DNA from: an uncultured Treponema sp.
GTDB taxonomy: Bacteria; Spirochaetota; Spirochaetia; Treponematales; Treponemataceae
Assembly: GCA_937885235.1 (NCBI GenBank)
Contig: CAKZZK010000211.1
Span: 1 to 16,134 of the forward strand
Reading direction: 5' to 3'
Length of the DNA: 16,134 nt
Part shown: piece after piece, positions 1 to 7,290 of the stretch
Layout: the number at the start of each line of letters is the position of its first letter
Numbering within the stretch: the first letter of the stretch is position 1
Position numbers and translations under genes: made by a program
The notes under the pieces: model-generated
Databases searched by the model: none
What the model was told of the DNA's origin: nothing
Seen by the model: the letters and a program-made list of their open reading frames with translations, nothing else

Positions 1-1
1 C

Positions 2-271
2 CCTTATTACAAACTGGCAGGCAAGGCGCTTCAGCAGCGGATTAAGGAAAGCGGCACCATCCCCGATGACGTGCAGAAGATGATTGCGGAACCGAAATTC
101 CAGTTCGCCAAGGTTCATCTGGTGAATGACAGCCGCATTGTAAACATCCTGCAGTCTCCGCTTGTCTTTACGCTTGCGGACATCAAGGCACATTTGCCGT
201 GGCTCTTTGCATTCTGGGAGGCGCAGGCAGCCTTTGTGCGCGGCCTTGCGAAAAAGCTATGCAAACACTGA
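2..271 (+). CDS. C-terminal part of an unknown protein upstream of a glycosyltransferase (5' truncated)
   Basis: An open frame enters from the left edge and ends at TGA 269-271, giving about 89 residues of a C-terminus. I do not recognise the family. The visible part is soluble-looking, with basic and aromatic patches (PWLFAFWEAQAAF near the end), and has no clear membrane segment. Its last 13 nt overlap the ATG of the following glycosyltransferase (259), so the two are probably translated together. The job may therefore lie in surface-polysaccharide or glycan synthesis, but this is inferred from position only. A GTG at 71 could be read as an internal start, but the frame stays open all the way to the window edge, so the gene most likely starts upstream. 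Confidence 0.6.
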   Translation, partial: PYYKLAGKALQQRIKESGTIPDDVQKMIAEPKFQFAKVHLVNDSRIVNILQSPLVFTLADIKAHLPWLFAFWEAQAAFVRGLAKKLCKH

Positions 272-1362
272 TTTTGATAAACGGCAATTTCCTCTGCCGG
301 AACCTGACAGGCATTGAGCGCTATGCCTGGGAGGTCTGTAGGCGGCTGGACAAGCTGCTCGCCACAAAGACGGGGGAGCAGTCGCCCCGCTTTGCAATCC
401 TTGTGCCCGCAAATGCAAAGAAAGTGCCCCGCTATGAGCAAATAGAGCTTATCCGCTCCCCAAAGGCAATAAAAGGCTTCCCCTTCTGGGATCTGGGAAC
501 TTTCGCGCGGGAGTGCCGCCGCCGCCATGCGCTTGCCTTTGATTTTTCCAACACGGCTCCCTTGGGAAAAAACTGCGGCATAGCATTCCTGCACGACATC
601 TATGCGGCAGACTGCCCGCAGGACTTCGTGAGCTTTAAGGACAGGCTTATCCGCGCGTACAGCATGCTCAACTATGCGAATATCTGCCGCCATGCAAGGA
701 AGATCATCACCGTCTCCGCATTCAGCGCACGGCAAATCCAGAAGCGATACAGTGTGGATGCCTCACGCATAACGGTCATAGGCAACGGCTGGGAGCATAT
801 CACGAAAGTGGAAGAGGACGACGGCATTTTTGCCCGCTTTCCCCGCCTTGCAGAGGAGGCGTATTATTTTACCCTTGGCAGCTTGAGCCGGAGGAAGAAT
901 CTTGCATGGATTGCCCGCTATGCCGCTTCCCACCCCGAAGGGCTTTTCGCGGTGAGCGGCAAGGCAATCAGCGGCCTGGTACCTCCAGAGCTGGACGCGC
1001 TTAAAAGCCTTGCCAACGTTGTTTTGCTCGGCTATGTGTCTGATGCGGAGGTAAAAGCGCTCATGCGGCACTGCAAGGCTTTTGTCTTTCCCTCGTATTA
1101 CGAGGGCTTCGGCATTCCCCCCTTGGAAGCCCTTGCAGTGGGTGCAAGCGCTATCGTGGCGAATGCCGCGAGCCTTCCTGAAATTTATGGCGGAGCAGTG
1201 CATTACATAGACCCCCATTCCACGGACTGTGACATGGATGCCCTGCTTTCAGAGCCGCTTTCCGAGCACCCGCAGGACTTGCTCAAGCGCCACAGCTATG
1301 CCGCCGCAGCTGAAAGTATCTATAAGCTGTGCTGCGAAATTTTGCAAAGTCTTATTGCCTAA
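259..1362 (+). CDS. GT4-family glycosyltransferase
   Basis: A 367-residue retaining glycosyltransferase with the GT-B fold, expected to transfer a sugar from a nucleotide-sugar donor during surface glycan synthesis on the cytoplasmic face. The N-terminal region carries the acceptor-side TGIERYA motif about 20 residues in. The C-terminal nucleotide-binding half starts near residue 207 with GSLSRRKN. It holds the EX7E signature E282-GFGIPPL-E290 in the context FPSYYEGFGIPPLEAL, which is typical of GT4. I chose ATG 259 rather than the in-frame ATG 199. It puts the usual 'I-N-G-x-F-L-x-x-x-T-G-I-x-R-Y' opening at the N-terminus and shortens the overlap with the upstream gene to 13 nt. No good Shine-Dalgarno is visible at 259, which suggests translational coupling. 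Donor and acceptor cannot be told from the sequence. The gene ends inside a perfect hairpin (1341-1373). Confidence 0.88.
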   Translation: MQTLILINGNFLCRNLTGIERYAWEVCRRLDKLLATKTGEQSPRFAILVPANAKKVPRYEQIELIRSPKAIKGFPFWDLGTFARECRRRHALAFDFSNTAPLGKNCGIAFLHDIYAADCPQDFVSFKDRLIRAYSMLNYANICRHARKIITVSAFSARQIQKRYSVDASRITVIGNGWEHITKVEEDDGIFARFPRLAEEAYYFTLGSLSRRKNLAWIARYAASHPEGLFAVSGKAISGLVPPELDALKSLANVVLLGYVSDAEVKALMRHCKAFVFPSYYEGFGIPPLEALAVGASAIVANAASLPEIYGGAVHYIDPHSTDCDMDALLSEPLSEHPQDLLKRHSYAAAAESIYKLCCEILQSLIA

Positions 1363-1373
1363 GACTTTGCAAA
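1341..1373 (+). terminator. Perfect 14-bp hairpin across the glycosyltransferase stop codon
   Basis: TTTGCAAAGTCTTA (1341-1354) and its exact reverse complement TAAGACTTTGCAAA (1360-1373) are separated by the 5-nt loop TTGCC. The TAA stop of the glycosyltransferase (1360-1362) opens the right arm. No T-run follows, so it does not look like a classical intrinsic terminator. It may act as a factor-aided terminator or an mRNA 3'-end stabiliser. The right arm and loop also overlap the predicted promoter of the next gene. Confidence 0.6.
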
Positions 1374-1384
1374 CACTATATACT
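1355..1384 (+). promoter_or_regulatory. Predicted sigma70-type promoter of the DUF3943 gene (leaderless geometry)
   Basis: A -35-like TTGCCT (1355-1360), an 18-nt spacer and a -10 TATACT (1379-1384) are followed by exactly 7 nt (GGGAAGT) and then the ATG at 1392. Transcription would be expected to begin at or next to the start codon. The -35 match is weak and lies in the loop of the hairpin at 1341-1373. Confidence 0.5.
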
Positions 1385-1391
1385 GGGAAGT

Positions 1392-2819
1392 ATGAAGTTG
1401 AAGAAATGTCTTCTTCTGCTGCTCTGTGCTGTTTTGTGTTTATCTGCAGCCTCCGGGCAAGCTGTGCAAGATGCACAGGGCAAAGAAGAAGAGACTGCCG
1501 AAGGCGGGAAGAAGTCATATCTGGTGGGGCTTAGTGCCGCAATCGTGCCGAGCTTGGTGATCGGCTCCTGGAACCGCTTTGTCGCACGGCAATCATGGGC
1601 GCAGGTGTCGTGGAATGATATGAAGCACTTCTATGACCGTGATATGGAGTGGGACGATGACTGGTACTGGACGAATTTTGTCCTCCATCCCTATCAGGGC
1701 AGCCTGTACTATATGGGCGCGCGCAACGCGAACCTCAATCCTGTGGAATCTTTCGGTGTAACGCTCCTCGGTTCTGCCATCTGGGAATGGTTTTTCGAGA
1801 CAAATGCCCCCTCTAAGAATGACATGGTGTATACCACCGTCGGTGCCTTTGCTGTGGGAGAGATGTTCTACCGCATAGGGCTTGAAGCGGGCGAGCTTTG
1901 GAAGCCTTTGGGCTACGTGTTCAATCCCCTGCGGCTCTACACAGACTTTGCTACAGGGCACAAGCCTGCGGGATCGACGGGAAACATCTACAGCCTCTCT
2001 TTTCGGACATACGTTGGAGCTGCATGGGGCTACACCAAGCCCAAACACATCAAAGCCTTGCGGGAAACCTTCCCCGGCTTTATGGGGCTGGAGGCTTCGG
2101 TGGCATACAAAGACCCCTACGGGCACGATTCCAACAAGCCTTACAGCCAGTTTGACCTGACGCTTGGCGGCTCACTTGGCTTTAGTTCTGGCGAGGGCTA
2201 CAAGCCGCTTGAGGAAAAGCTTGGCTACAATATCCACATTTTCAGCAACGGCATGCTGTGGGCACGTGCGCCCGAGTGGGGAGATAACCTTGACACGACG
2301 CTTGGTTTTTCCATGAACTACGATTTTGTCTGGCAGTCTTTTTATGACTTTTCTTCCCTTGCGCCCGGCGTAGCAATCAAGCAGCGGGTGAAGCTTGCTT
2401 CAAGCAAGCTGGAATGGCAGGCTCATCTGGGGGCAATCCTGCTTGGAACAACTGACTTTTATTATATCCGCCGGCATTTGGTGGAGCCAGAAGGCTTGGT
2501 GCGCCCGTACAGCTATACCGTCGGCGGTGAGTTTGTGGGAGCGCTGAGCTGGCGCTTTAACAGCGGGCAGCAGGTAGATTTCTCGCTCCATTCCTACGCC
2601 ATGTATGATTTCTATAATCAGCGCAAAAAAGGCGCGGATACGGGCTGGGAATTCCTCGCCTATGCGATGATGGACTACGAGCTGCCCGTCTCAGACCGCA
2701 TAGTCCTCGGCATGGAAAGCAATCTCTATGTCAAGGAATCCCTCTACAAGCACTATCCCGACGTCTTCGCCATCCTCGGCAGCGGCTCACTCTATGCGAA
2801 GATCCGTCTGGGGAATTAA
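1392..2819 (+). CDS. Exported DUF3943-type protein, probable outer-membrane protein
   Basis: A 475-residue protein with a clear signal peptide (MKLKK, then the hydrophobic stretch LLLLLCAVLCLSAASG) and probable signal peptidase I cleavage around residues 22-25. The mature N-terminal half contains the recognisable DUF3943 pattern: a WNRFVARQSWAQVSW region, then WTNFVLHPYQGSLYYMGARN and the SFGVTLLGSAIWEWFFE block. The C-terminal half has alternating aromatic strands (for example FDLTLGGSLGFSSG, VDFSLHSYAMYDFY) and ends SLYAKIRLGN, as expected for a beta-barrel. The longer frame from 1329 is rejected. It would run back through the hairpin and the preceding gene and would hide the signal peptide. 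The cysteines at 10 and 15 might be mistaken for a lipobox but lie too early in the hydrophobic core. The function of DUF3943 proteins is not known. Confidence 0.82.
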   Translation: MKLKKCLLLLLCAVLCLSAASGQAVQDAQGKEEETAEGGKKSYLVGLSAAIVPSLVIGSWNRFVARQSWAQVSWNDMKHFYDRDMEWDDDWYWTNFVLHPYQGSLYYMGARNANLNPVESFGVTLLGSAIWEWFFETNAPSKNDMVYTTVGAFAVGEMFYRIGLEAGELWKPLGYVFNPLRLYTDFATGHKPAGSTGNIYSLSFRTYVGAAWGYTKPKHIKALRETFPGFMGLEASVAYKDPYGHDSNKPYSQFDLTLGGSLGFSSGEGYKPLEEKLGYNIHIFSNGMLWARAPEWGDNLDTTLGFSMNYDFVWQSFYDFSSLAPGVAIKQRVKLASSKLEWQAHLGAILLGTTDFYYIRRHLVEPEGLVRPYSYTVGGEFVGALSWRFNSGQQVDFSLHSYAMYDFYNQRKKGADTGWEFLAYAMMDYELPVSDRIVLGMESNLYVKESLYKHYPDVFAILGSGSLYAKIRLGN

Positions 2820-2849
2820 AGAAAATGAAGGGGGCGACCCTTACATGTG

Positions 2850-2878
2850 CTTACACACGGCCATATTTTTGCTATAAT
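2850..2878 (+). promoter_or_regulatory. Predicted sigma70-type promoter of clpS (leaderless geometry)
   Basis: CTTACA (2850-2855), a 17-nt spacer and a consensus TATAAT (2873-2878) are followed by exactly 7 nt to the ATG of clpS at 2886. No Shine-Dalgarno fits between them, so the message is predicted to start at or next to the ATG. It should drive clpS-clpA-aat as one transcript. Confidence 0.68.
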
Positions 2879-2885
2879 TATCACT

Positions 2886-3194
2886 ATGGAAGATTCATTC
2901 TATGAGGGCGAGAGCGGCATTGCGCTTGCTGACGACGTGCAGGTGCCGCCGGATTACAAGGTCATATTGCTAAACGATGACTACACCACCAAGGATTTTG
3001 TTGTGCATATCCTCAAACAGGTATTCAATAAGACAGCGGCGCAGGCAAAGCAGATAATGGAAGACGTACACCGAAAGGGAAGCGGCGTTGCGGGCATATA
3101 CACCTATGATATCGCAGCCTCCCGTGCGCAGATGACCATAAATCTGGCAAGGAAGGAAGGTTTTCCCCTGCGCTGTGAGATTGAAAGCTGCTAA
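2886..3194 (+). CDS. clpS: ClpS, N-degron adaptor for ClpA
   Basis: A 102-residue adaptor that recognises proteins with N-terminal Leu, Phe, Tyr or Trp and hands them to ClpA for ClpP digestion. The folded domain starts around residue 24 and keeps the substrate-pocket acids in VILLNDDYT (N30, D31, D32) and the pocket histidine in VHRKG (H62). The conserved GIYTYDIA (70-77) and FPLRCEIE (93-100) also follow. A disordered acidic N-terminal tail of about 22 residues is present, as needed to engage ClpA. The pocket gatekeeper that is Met40 in E. coli aligns with K36 (TTKDF in place of TPMEF). I chose ATG 2886 rather than the frame from 2847. The family length fits, and the 2847 start would place the TATAAT box inside the coding region. 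The stop is 18 nt before clpA. Confidence 0.93.
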   Translation: MEDSFYEGESGIALADDVQVPPDYKVILLNDDYTTKDFVVHILKQVFNKTAAQAKQIMEDVHRKGSGVAGIYTYDIAASRAQMTINLARKEGFPLRCEIESC

Positions 3195-3212
3195 GACTGC
3201 GGAGTTTGCCGG

Positions 3213-5510
3213 ATGAAGATAGACGAACAGCTAAAAGAAATATTGGACGAGGCATATAAAGAAGCCCAGAACAAACACTATCTGTTTTTCACTCCAGAGC
3301 ACGTATTGCAGTGCGCCTTGAAGCGCAGAGACGTACAGGACCTTCTGATTGATTGCGGGGCAAATGTCAGCCAGATTGCCTTTGAGATAGATGCCTACCT
3401 TGCAAAAAGCGTGCCCACCGCCAAACGCGCTACGGCGGACACATCCGTCGGCTTGCAGACAGTGCTTGCCACCGCTGAGATGCAGTGCCGCGGGGCAGAA
3501 AAAAAGGAAATGGAATTCACCGACCTGCTTGTCAGCATGCTGGATGCCGAAAAAAATTACTGCTCATATATCATGCGCAAAAATGGCGTGGACAGGCTTG
3601 CCCTGCTCGAAGTCATCAGCTTAAGGCGCAACGAACGGGCAGGATTTGGCGAAGAGCTTGCTGATGATACAGATATGTTTTCTGGCGGAGGCGAAAGCCA
3701 GTACGTGCATGCGAAGACCGCTGAAAAAGAAAGCAAGGGAGTGCTCAAAAAGTATGCGACAGACCTTACGGAGAAAGCAAAAAACAACGAGCTTGATGTA
3801 CTCGTGGGGCGCGAGGAAGAGCTTGAGCGCACTGTGCAGATACTTTGCCGCCGCACAAAAAATAATCCCCTGCATGTAGGCGATGCCGGAGTGGGAAAGA
3901 CCGCCATCACCGAAGGTCTTGCTTCCAGGATTGCGGAAGGTCTTGTACCTGAGCCGCTCAAAGACTTTTCCGTGTATGCGCTGGACATCGGCAGCCTGCT
4001 CGCCGGTACTAAGTATCGCGGAGATTTTGAAGACAGACTGAAAAAAGTGACTGGTGAACTGCTGAAGAAAGAAAAGGCAATACTCTTTATAGATGAAATT
4101 CATACGATTGTCGGAGCAGGTGCCGTGAACGGGGGTGCCCTTGATGCCGCCAATATCCTCAAGCCCGTGCTGACAAGCGGCAAAATCCGCTGCATTGGCT
4201 CTACCACCTTTGAAGAATATACCCGCATCTTTGAGAAAGACAGGGCGCTTGCCCGCCGCTTCCAGAAGATTGACATTGCAGAACCAAGCCGCGATGAATG
4301 CGTAAAAATTCTGCAGGGCTTGGAATCTCGCTATGCCGCTTACCACCGCGTGACTTACGAAGATTCTGCACTGGAAGCCGCCGTGGACCTTTCCGTGCAG
4401 TACATCACCGACCGCCGCCTGCCGGACAAAGCCATAGATATCATGGATGAAGCGGGCGCCTACCGCCGCATCCACGCAGAGCCAGAGGAAAAGCCGCTTG
4501 TCGTGACGCCGGAGATTATCCGCAAGGTGGCGGCAAAAATGGCGCGGGTTCCCCTGGAAGACGTAACCATAGATGAAAAGGACAGGCTGCGTTCGCTGGA
4601 AAAAACGCTCCTTACAGAGATATTCGGACAGGATGAAGCGGTAAGAGCCGTAACCCTTGCGGTGAAGAAAGCCCGCGCAGGCTTCCGCAACATGGACAAA
4701 CCGGAAGCTTCCTTCCTCTTTGTGGGGCCAACGGGGGTGGGCAAGACAGAACTTGCCCGCGTGCTCTCAGCAACGCTTGGCGAAAAACTCATCAGATTTG
4801 ACATGAGCGAGTATCAGGAGAAATACACGGTGAGCAGGCTTATCGGTTCCGCGCCCGGCTATGTGGGCTACGAGAACGGAGGCTTGCTTACCGATGCCGT
4901 GCGCAAGGAGCCCCACGCCATCGTCCTTTTCGATGAGATTGAAAAAGCCCATCAGGATATCTACAATATCCTCCTGCAGGTGATGGATTACGGCACGCTT
5001 ACAGACAATCAGGGGCGCAAGGCGGATTTCCGCAACTGCATCATCATCATGACGAGCAACGCCGGAGCACGCGACATGGAACGGGGCGCGGTGGGCTTTG
5101 ATTCCGGGCTTTCTTCCCATGGCAATGACAAAGCTACGCTCAAAGAGGCAGTGGAAAAGGCATTCAGTCCAGAGTTCCGCAACAGGCTGGATGCGGTGAT
5201 TCCCTTTGCCCACCTGTCGCGAGATATTACGGAGAACATTGCCCGCAAAGATATACAGAAGATTGCCTCCCGTCTTGCCGCAAGAAAAGTCAGCCTCAAG
5301 GTGTCCGATGCAGTGGTGGCGCTGGTGGCAGAAAAGGGCTATAGCAGGGAGTTTGGCGCGCGCAACATTGGCCGCACGGCAGAGGAACTGCTTGCCTCCC
5401 CACTCGTGGACGAAGTGCTTTTCGGTGCTTTGGCCGAGGGAGGCAGCGTGAGTGCCGACGTGAAGGACGATGGGACCGACGGTAAGGTGATTTTCAGCTA
5501 TGCACAATGA
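3213..5510 (+). CDS. clpA: ClpA, AAA+ unfoldase subunit of the ClpAP protease
   Basis: A 765-residue double-ATPase ring protein, close to the E. coli length (758), that unfolds substrates and feeds them to ClpP in the cytoplasm. The N-domain (about 1-145) is the docking site for ClpS. D1 has Walker A GDAGVGKT (223-230), Walker B LFIDEIHT and the FEKDRALARRFQKID segment. D2 has Walker A GPTGVGKT (505-512) and Walker B IVLFDEIEKAH. The arginine-containing SPEFRNRLD and the C-terminal GYSREFGARN are also present. The ClpP-contact loop is VGF at 627-629, where E. coli ClpA has IGL. D1 reads NPLHVGDAG where NPLLVGE is usual. GGAG at 3201-3204 is a well-spaced ribosome site. I call it ClpA rather than ClpC because no UVR-containing middle domain is present and clpS is adjacent. 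Confidence 0.95.
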   Translation: MKIDEQLKEILDEAYKEAQNKHYLFFTPEHVLQCALKRRDVQDLLIDCGANVSQIAFEIDAYLAKSVPTAKRATADTSVGLQTVLATAEMQCRGAEKKEMEFTDLLVSMLDAEKNYCSYIMRKNGVDRLALLEVISLRRNERAGFGEELADDTDMFSGGGESQYVHAKTAEKESKGVLKKYATDLTEKAKNNELDVLVGREEELERTVQILCRRTKNNPLHVGDAGVGKTAITEGLASRIAEGLVPEPLKDFSVYALDIGSLLAGTKYRGDFEDRLKKVTGELLKKEKAILFIDEIHTIVGAGAVNGGALDAANILKPVLTSGKIRCIGSTTFEEYTRIFEKDRALARRFQKIDIAEPSRDECVKILQGLESRYAAYHRVTYEDSALEAAVDLSVQYITDRRLPDKAIDIMDEAGAYRRIHAEPEEKPLVVTPEIIRKVAAKMARVPLEDVTIDEKDRLRSLEKTLLTEIFGQDEAVRAVTLAVKKARAGFRNMDKPEASFLFVGPTGVGKTELARVLSATLGEKLIRFDMSEYQEKYTVSRLIGSAPGYVGYENGGLLTDAVRKEPHAIVLFDEIEKAHQDIYNILLQVMDYGTLTDNQGRKADFRNCIIIMTSNAGARDMERGAVGFDSGLSSHGNDKATLKEAVEKAFSPEFRNRLDAVIPFAHLSRDITENIARKDIQKIASRLAARKVSLKVSDAVVALVAEKGYSREFGARNIGRTAEELLASPLVDEVLFGALAEGGSVSADVKDDGTDGKVIFSYAQ

Positions 5511-6228
5511 AGAAAGAGAAGCGGCTTTCATCTTGCCGGATGAAATTATCGAGTTTCCTAAGCCGCATGGAAGGGGGCTGGGGGTCTGCTGTGTGACAGA
5601 CGCCATTCCCTTGCAGCTTTTGTACTCCGCCTATATGCAGGGCATATTTCCGTGGTTTAACGAAGACGAGGGAGATCCCGTCATCTGGTGCAGCCCTGAA
5701 CCGCGCTTCTGCCTGCGGATGCAGGATCTGCATGTGCCACGCCGTCTGGAGCGCTTTTTGAAGCATACGCCATACCGTTATACGATGGACCTGTGTTTTA
5801 GCCGCGTTATGGAGGAATGCCGCGATATGGTGCGGGAAGGGCAGTCCGGCTCTTGGATTGGCGACAAGATGATTCGCTCATATACAGCCTTTCACAAGGC
5901 GGGCTACGCGCACAGCGTGGAAGTGTGGCTGGGTACTGAGCTGGTGGGCGGCTTTTACGGCGTACTGCTCGGCAGCGTGTTTTGCGGCGAATCCATGTTC
6001 ACCAAGGCGAGCGACAGCGCCAAGAGCGCATTTGTGCTTTTTGCGCGTGCGTTTGCTTCCTGTGGCGGCAGGCTGATTGACAGCCAGAGTTACACGGATA
6101 ACATTGCTCGCTACGGGGCAAAAAACATCAGCCGCACGGCTTTTCTGCGCCTGGAAGAGGATTTCCTTTTTACCCCGCTTACGGGGGATTTAAAAAGCAC
6201 CTTCGAGCGAATGTGCAAGACAGATTAG
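5500..6228 (+). CDS. aat: Leucyl/phenylalanyl-tRNA-protein transferase
   Basis: A 242-residue transferase that moves Leu or Phe from charged tRNA to the N-terminus of proteins beginning with Arg or Lys, creating signals read by ClpS. The family landmarks are in order: LYSAYMQGIFPWF (about 41-53), IWCSPEPRF where most members have WWSPDPR, SWIGDKM, AYTAFHKAGYAHSVEVW-type residues, LVGGFYGVLLGSVFCGESMF, and LIDSQSYTDNIARYGAKNISR. The GESMF and IDxQ blocks line the active site in the family. The ATG at 5500 overlaps the clpA stop by 11 nt, with AAGGTGA (5484-5490) as its ribosome site inside clpA, so the two are coupled. The stop TAG (6226-6228) overlaps the convergent ACT gene. Confidence 0.95.
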   Translation: MHNEEREAAFILPDEIIEFPKPHGRGLGVCCVTDAIPLQLLYSAYMQGIFPWFNEDEGDPVIWCSPEPRFCLRMQDLHVPRRLERFLKHTPYRYTMDLCFSRVMEECRDMVREGQSGSWIGDKMIRSYTAFHKAGYAHSVEVWLGTELVGGFYGVLLGSVFCGESMFTKASDSAKSAFVLFARAFASCGGRLIDSQSYTDNIARYGAKNISRTAFLRLEEDFLFTPLTGDLKSTFERMCKTD

Positions 6229-6494
6229 ATTCGATGCATTTGCGAGAAGACCCGCTCGTTCATGATGTTTGCTTCCACCCCGAGTGCCGCGCAGGATTCC
6301 GTTAAGTCCTTGCGCGCCTCATCTATGGCTATGTCTGCGTTTTCAAAGTCCACCATCATCATCATGACGAAGTTTCCGCTGAGTATTGTCTGTGTAATAT
6401 CTACTATATTAATAGCATGGTTTGCAAGGTATGCGGACACCTTGGCAATGATGCCTACCTTGTCCGCGCCTACCACCGTGATGATTGCCTTCAT
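6225..6494 (-). CDS. Small ACT-domain protein (UPF0237-like)
   Basis: An 89-residue single-domain protein. It opens MKAIITVVGADKVGIIAKVS and continues with NIVDITQTILSGNFVMMMMVD, the beta-alpha-beta pattern of the UPF0237/GcvR-type ACT family. Such domains bind small ligands, often amino acids, and act in regulation. The ligand here is unknown. ATG 6494 is preferred over the upstream in-frame start at 6548. The domain begins exactly there, and a well-formed promoter ends 7 nt upstream. The TAA (6227-6225) overlaps the aat stop by 4 nt on the opposite strand, with no terminator between the two. Confidence 0.85.
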   Translation of the reverse strand: MKAIITVVGADKVGIIAKVSAYLANHAINIVDITQTILSGNFVMMMMVDFENADIAIDEARKDLTESCAALGVEANIMNERVFSQMHRI

Positions 6495-6501
6495 ACTCTG
6501 T

Positions 6502-6530
6502 ATAGTACCGCATAACGAAGAATGTGGCAA
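6502..6530 (-). promoter_or_regulatory. Predicted sigma70-type promoter of the ACT gene (leaderless geometry)
   Basis: On the minus strand TTGCCA (6530-6525), a 17-nt spacer and TACTAT (6507-6502) are followed by 7 nt (ACAGAGT) and the ATG at 6494. Both hexamers match consensus at 5 of 6 positions. The predicted start of transcription is at or next to the ATG, with no room for a Shine-Dalgarno. The promoter lies just downstream of the MBL-fold gene's stop. Confidence 0.68.
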
Positions 6531-6556
6531 GAGAGATGACCTTTGCATTCATAGCG

Positions 6557-7228
6557 TTATCTTTCCAAAAGAATCTCCTGCGCCGGTTTAAGGATAAGCC
6601 GCGAGCTGGGGGTAAATCTTTCGGCAACCGTGGAGTCAAAAAGCGCCCCCGGCTTCATGTGTATAGGGATGGAGCAGCGTGCTCCGATGATGTCGGCACA
6701 GCGGGTCGCTTCCTCCGCATCCATATTGTACACGCCGTCGCAGGGGAGCAGGGCGTAGTCGATGTGCATTTTTGACAGATTTGCTTCCATATAGGTGGTA
6801 TATGATGTGTCCCCCGCGCAGTAGATTTTTATACCGTTTTCCAGCGTGATGACAAAGCCCACGCACTCCGTCTGCTTGTGGTTCTTGTTGTAGGCGGGAA
6901 CCGCCTGTATGCGCACCCCGTTGAGGACAACGGTGCCGTATTTGCCGCCGGAAAGAAAATTCCGCGCATGGAACACGCGGCAGCCGGATTTCTGCCTCAC
7001 CAGAGAGACGGCGTTGTGGTCGGGATGCTCGTGGGTGATGAGCACAAAATCGGCAGGCAGATTGTAGCCGGTGCCGGCATAAGGGTCAATGTATATCACA
7101 AGCCCCTTTGCCGACACCAAGCGGATGCTTCCGTGTCCCTGATAGAGGAGCCTTGCCATTGAAGCTTCTTCTCCGTGTACAGCGATTGATGAACCAAGCA
7201 TGAGAAACAGCAAAAAAATCCTTTTCAT
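6557..7228 (-). CDS. Exported metallo-beta-lactamase-fold hydrolase (UlaG-like)
   Basis: A 223-residue protein with a signal peptide (MKR, then IFLLFLMLGSSIAVHG, likely cleaved near residue 19), so it probably acts in the periplasm. The metal-binding signature is T-H66-E-H68-P-D70-H71. Further ligands are probably D140 in AGDTSY and H190 in IPIHMKPG. An early QGHGSIRL block is typical of the UlaG/RomA-like branch that includes lactonase- and phosphodiesterase-type enzymes. The substrate cannot be inferred. The gene follows the GH120-like gene on the same strand after 62 nt, so it may be co-transcribed with it. I see no convincing promoter or Shine-Dalgarno directly before its ATG. Confidence 0.85.
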   Translation of the reverse strand: MKRIFLLFLMLGSSIAVHGEEASMARLLYQGHGSIRLVSAKGLVIYIDPYAGTGYNLPADFVLITHEHPDHNAVSLVRQKSGCRVFHARNFLSGGKYGTVVLNGVRIQAVPAYNKNHKQTECVGFVITLENGIKIYCAGDTSYTTYMEANLSKMHIDYALLPCDGVYNMDAEEATRCADIIGARCSIPIHMKPGALFDSTVAERFTPSSRLILKPAQEILLER

Positions 7229-7290
7229 ACGTCTGGTAAACCAACGAAACAGAAAAAAGTTACGGCGAAAACTCCCTTTTTAGCGAAAAA

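Noticed and set aside
2828..2842. AAGGG-GGCGA-CCCTT hairpin after the DUF3943 gene as a terminator
   Set aside because: The stem is only 5 bp and no T-run follows. It may be chance, so I do not list it as a feature.
3621..5606. Long minus-strand open frames (284 and 279 codons) opposite clpA
   Set aside because: They lie wholly antisense to a gene with full family motifs, carry no recognisable domain and no ribosome site, and their length follows from the codon composition of clpA.
7229..7290. Promoter or terminator between the GH120-like and MBL-fold genes
   Set aside because: No -10/-35 pair with good spacing and no stable hairpin with a T-run was found on the minus strand. Co-transcription is left open.
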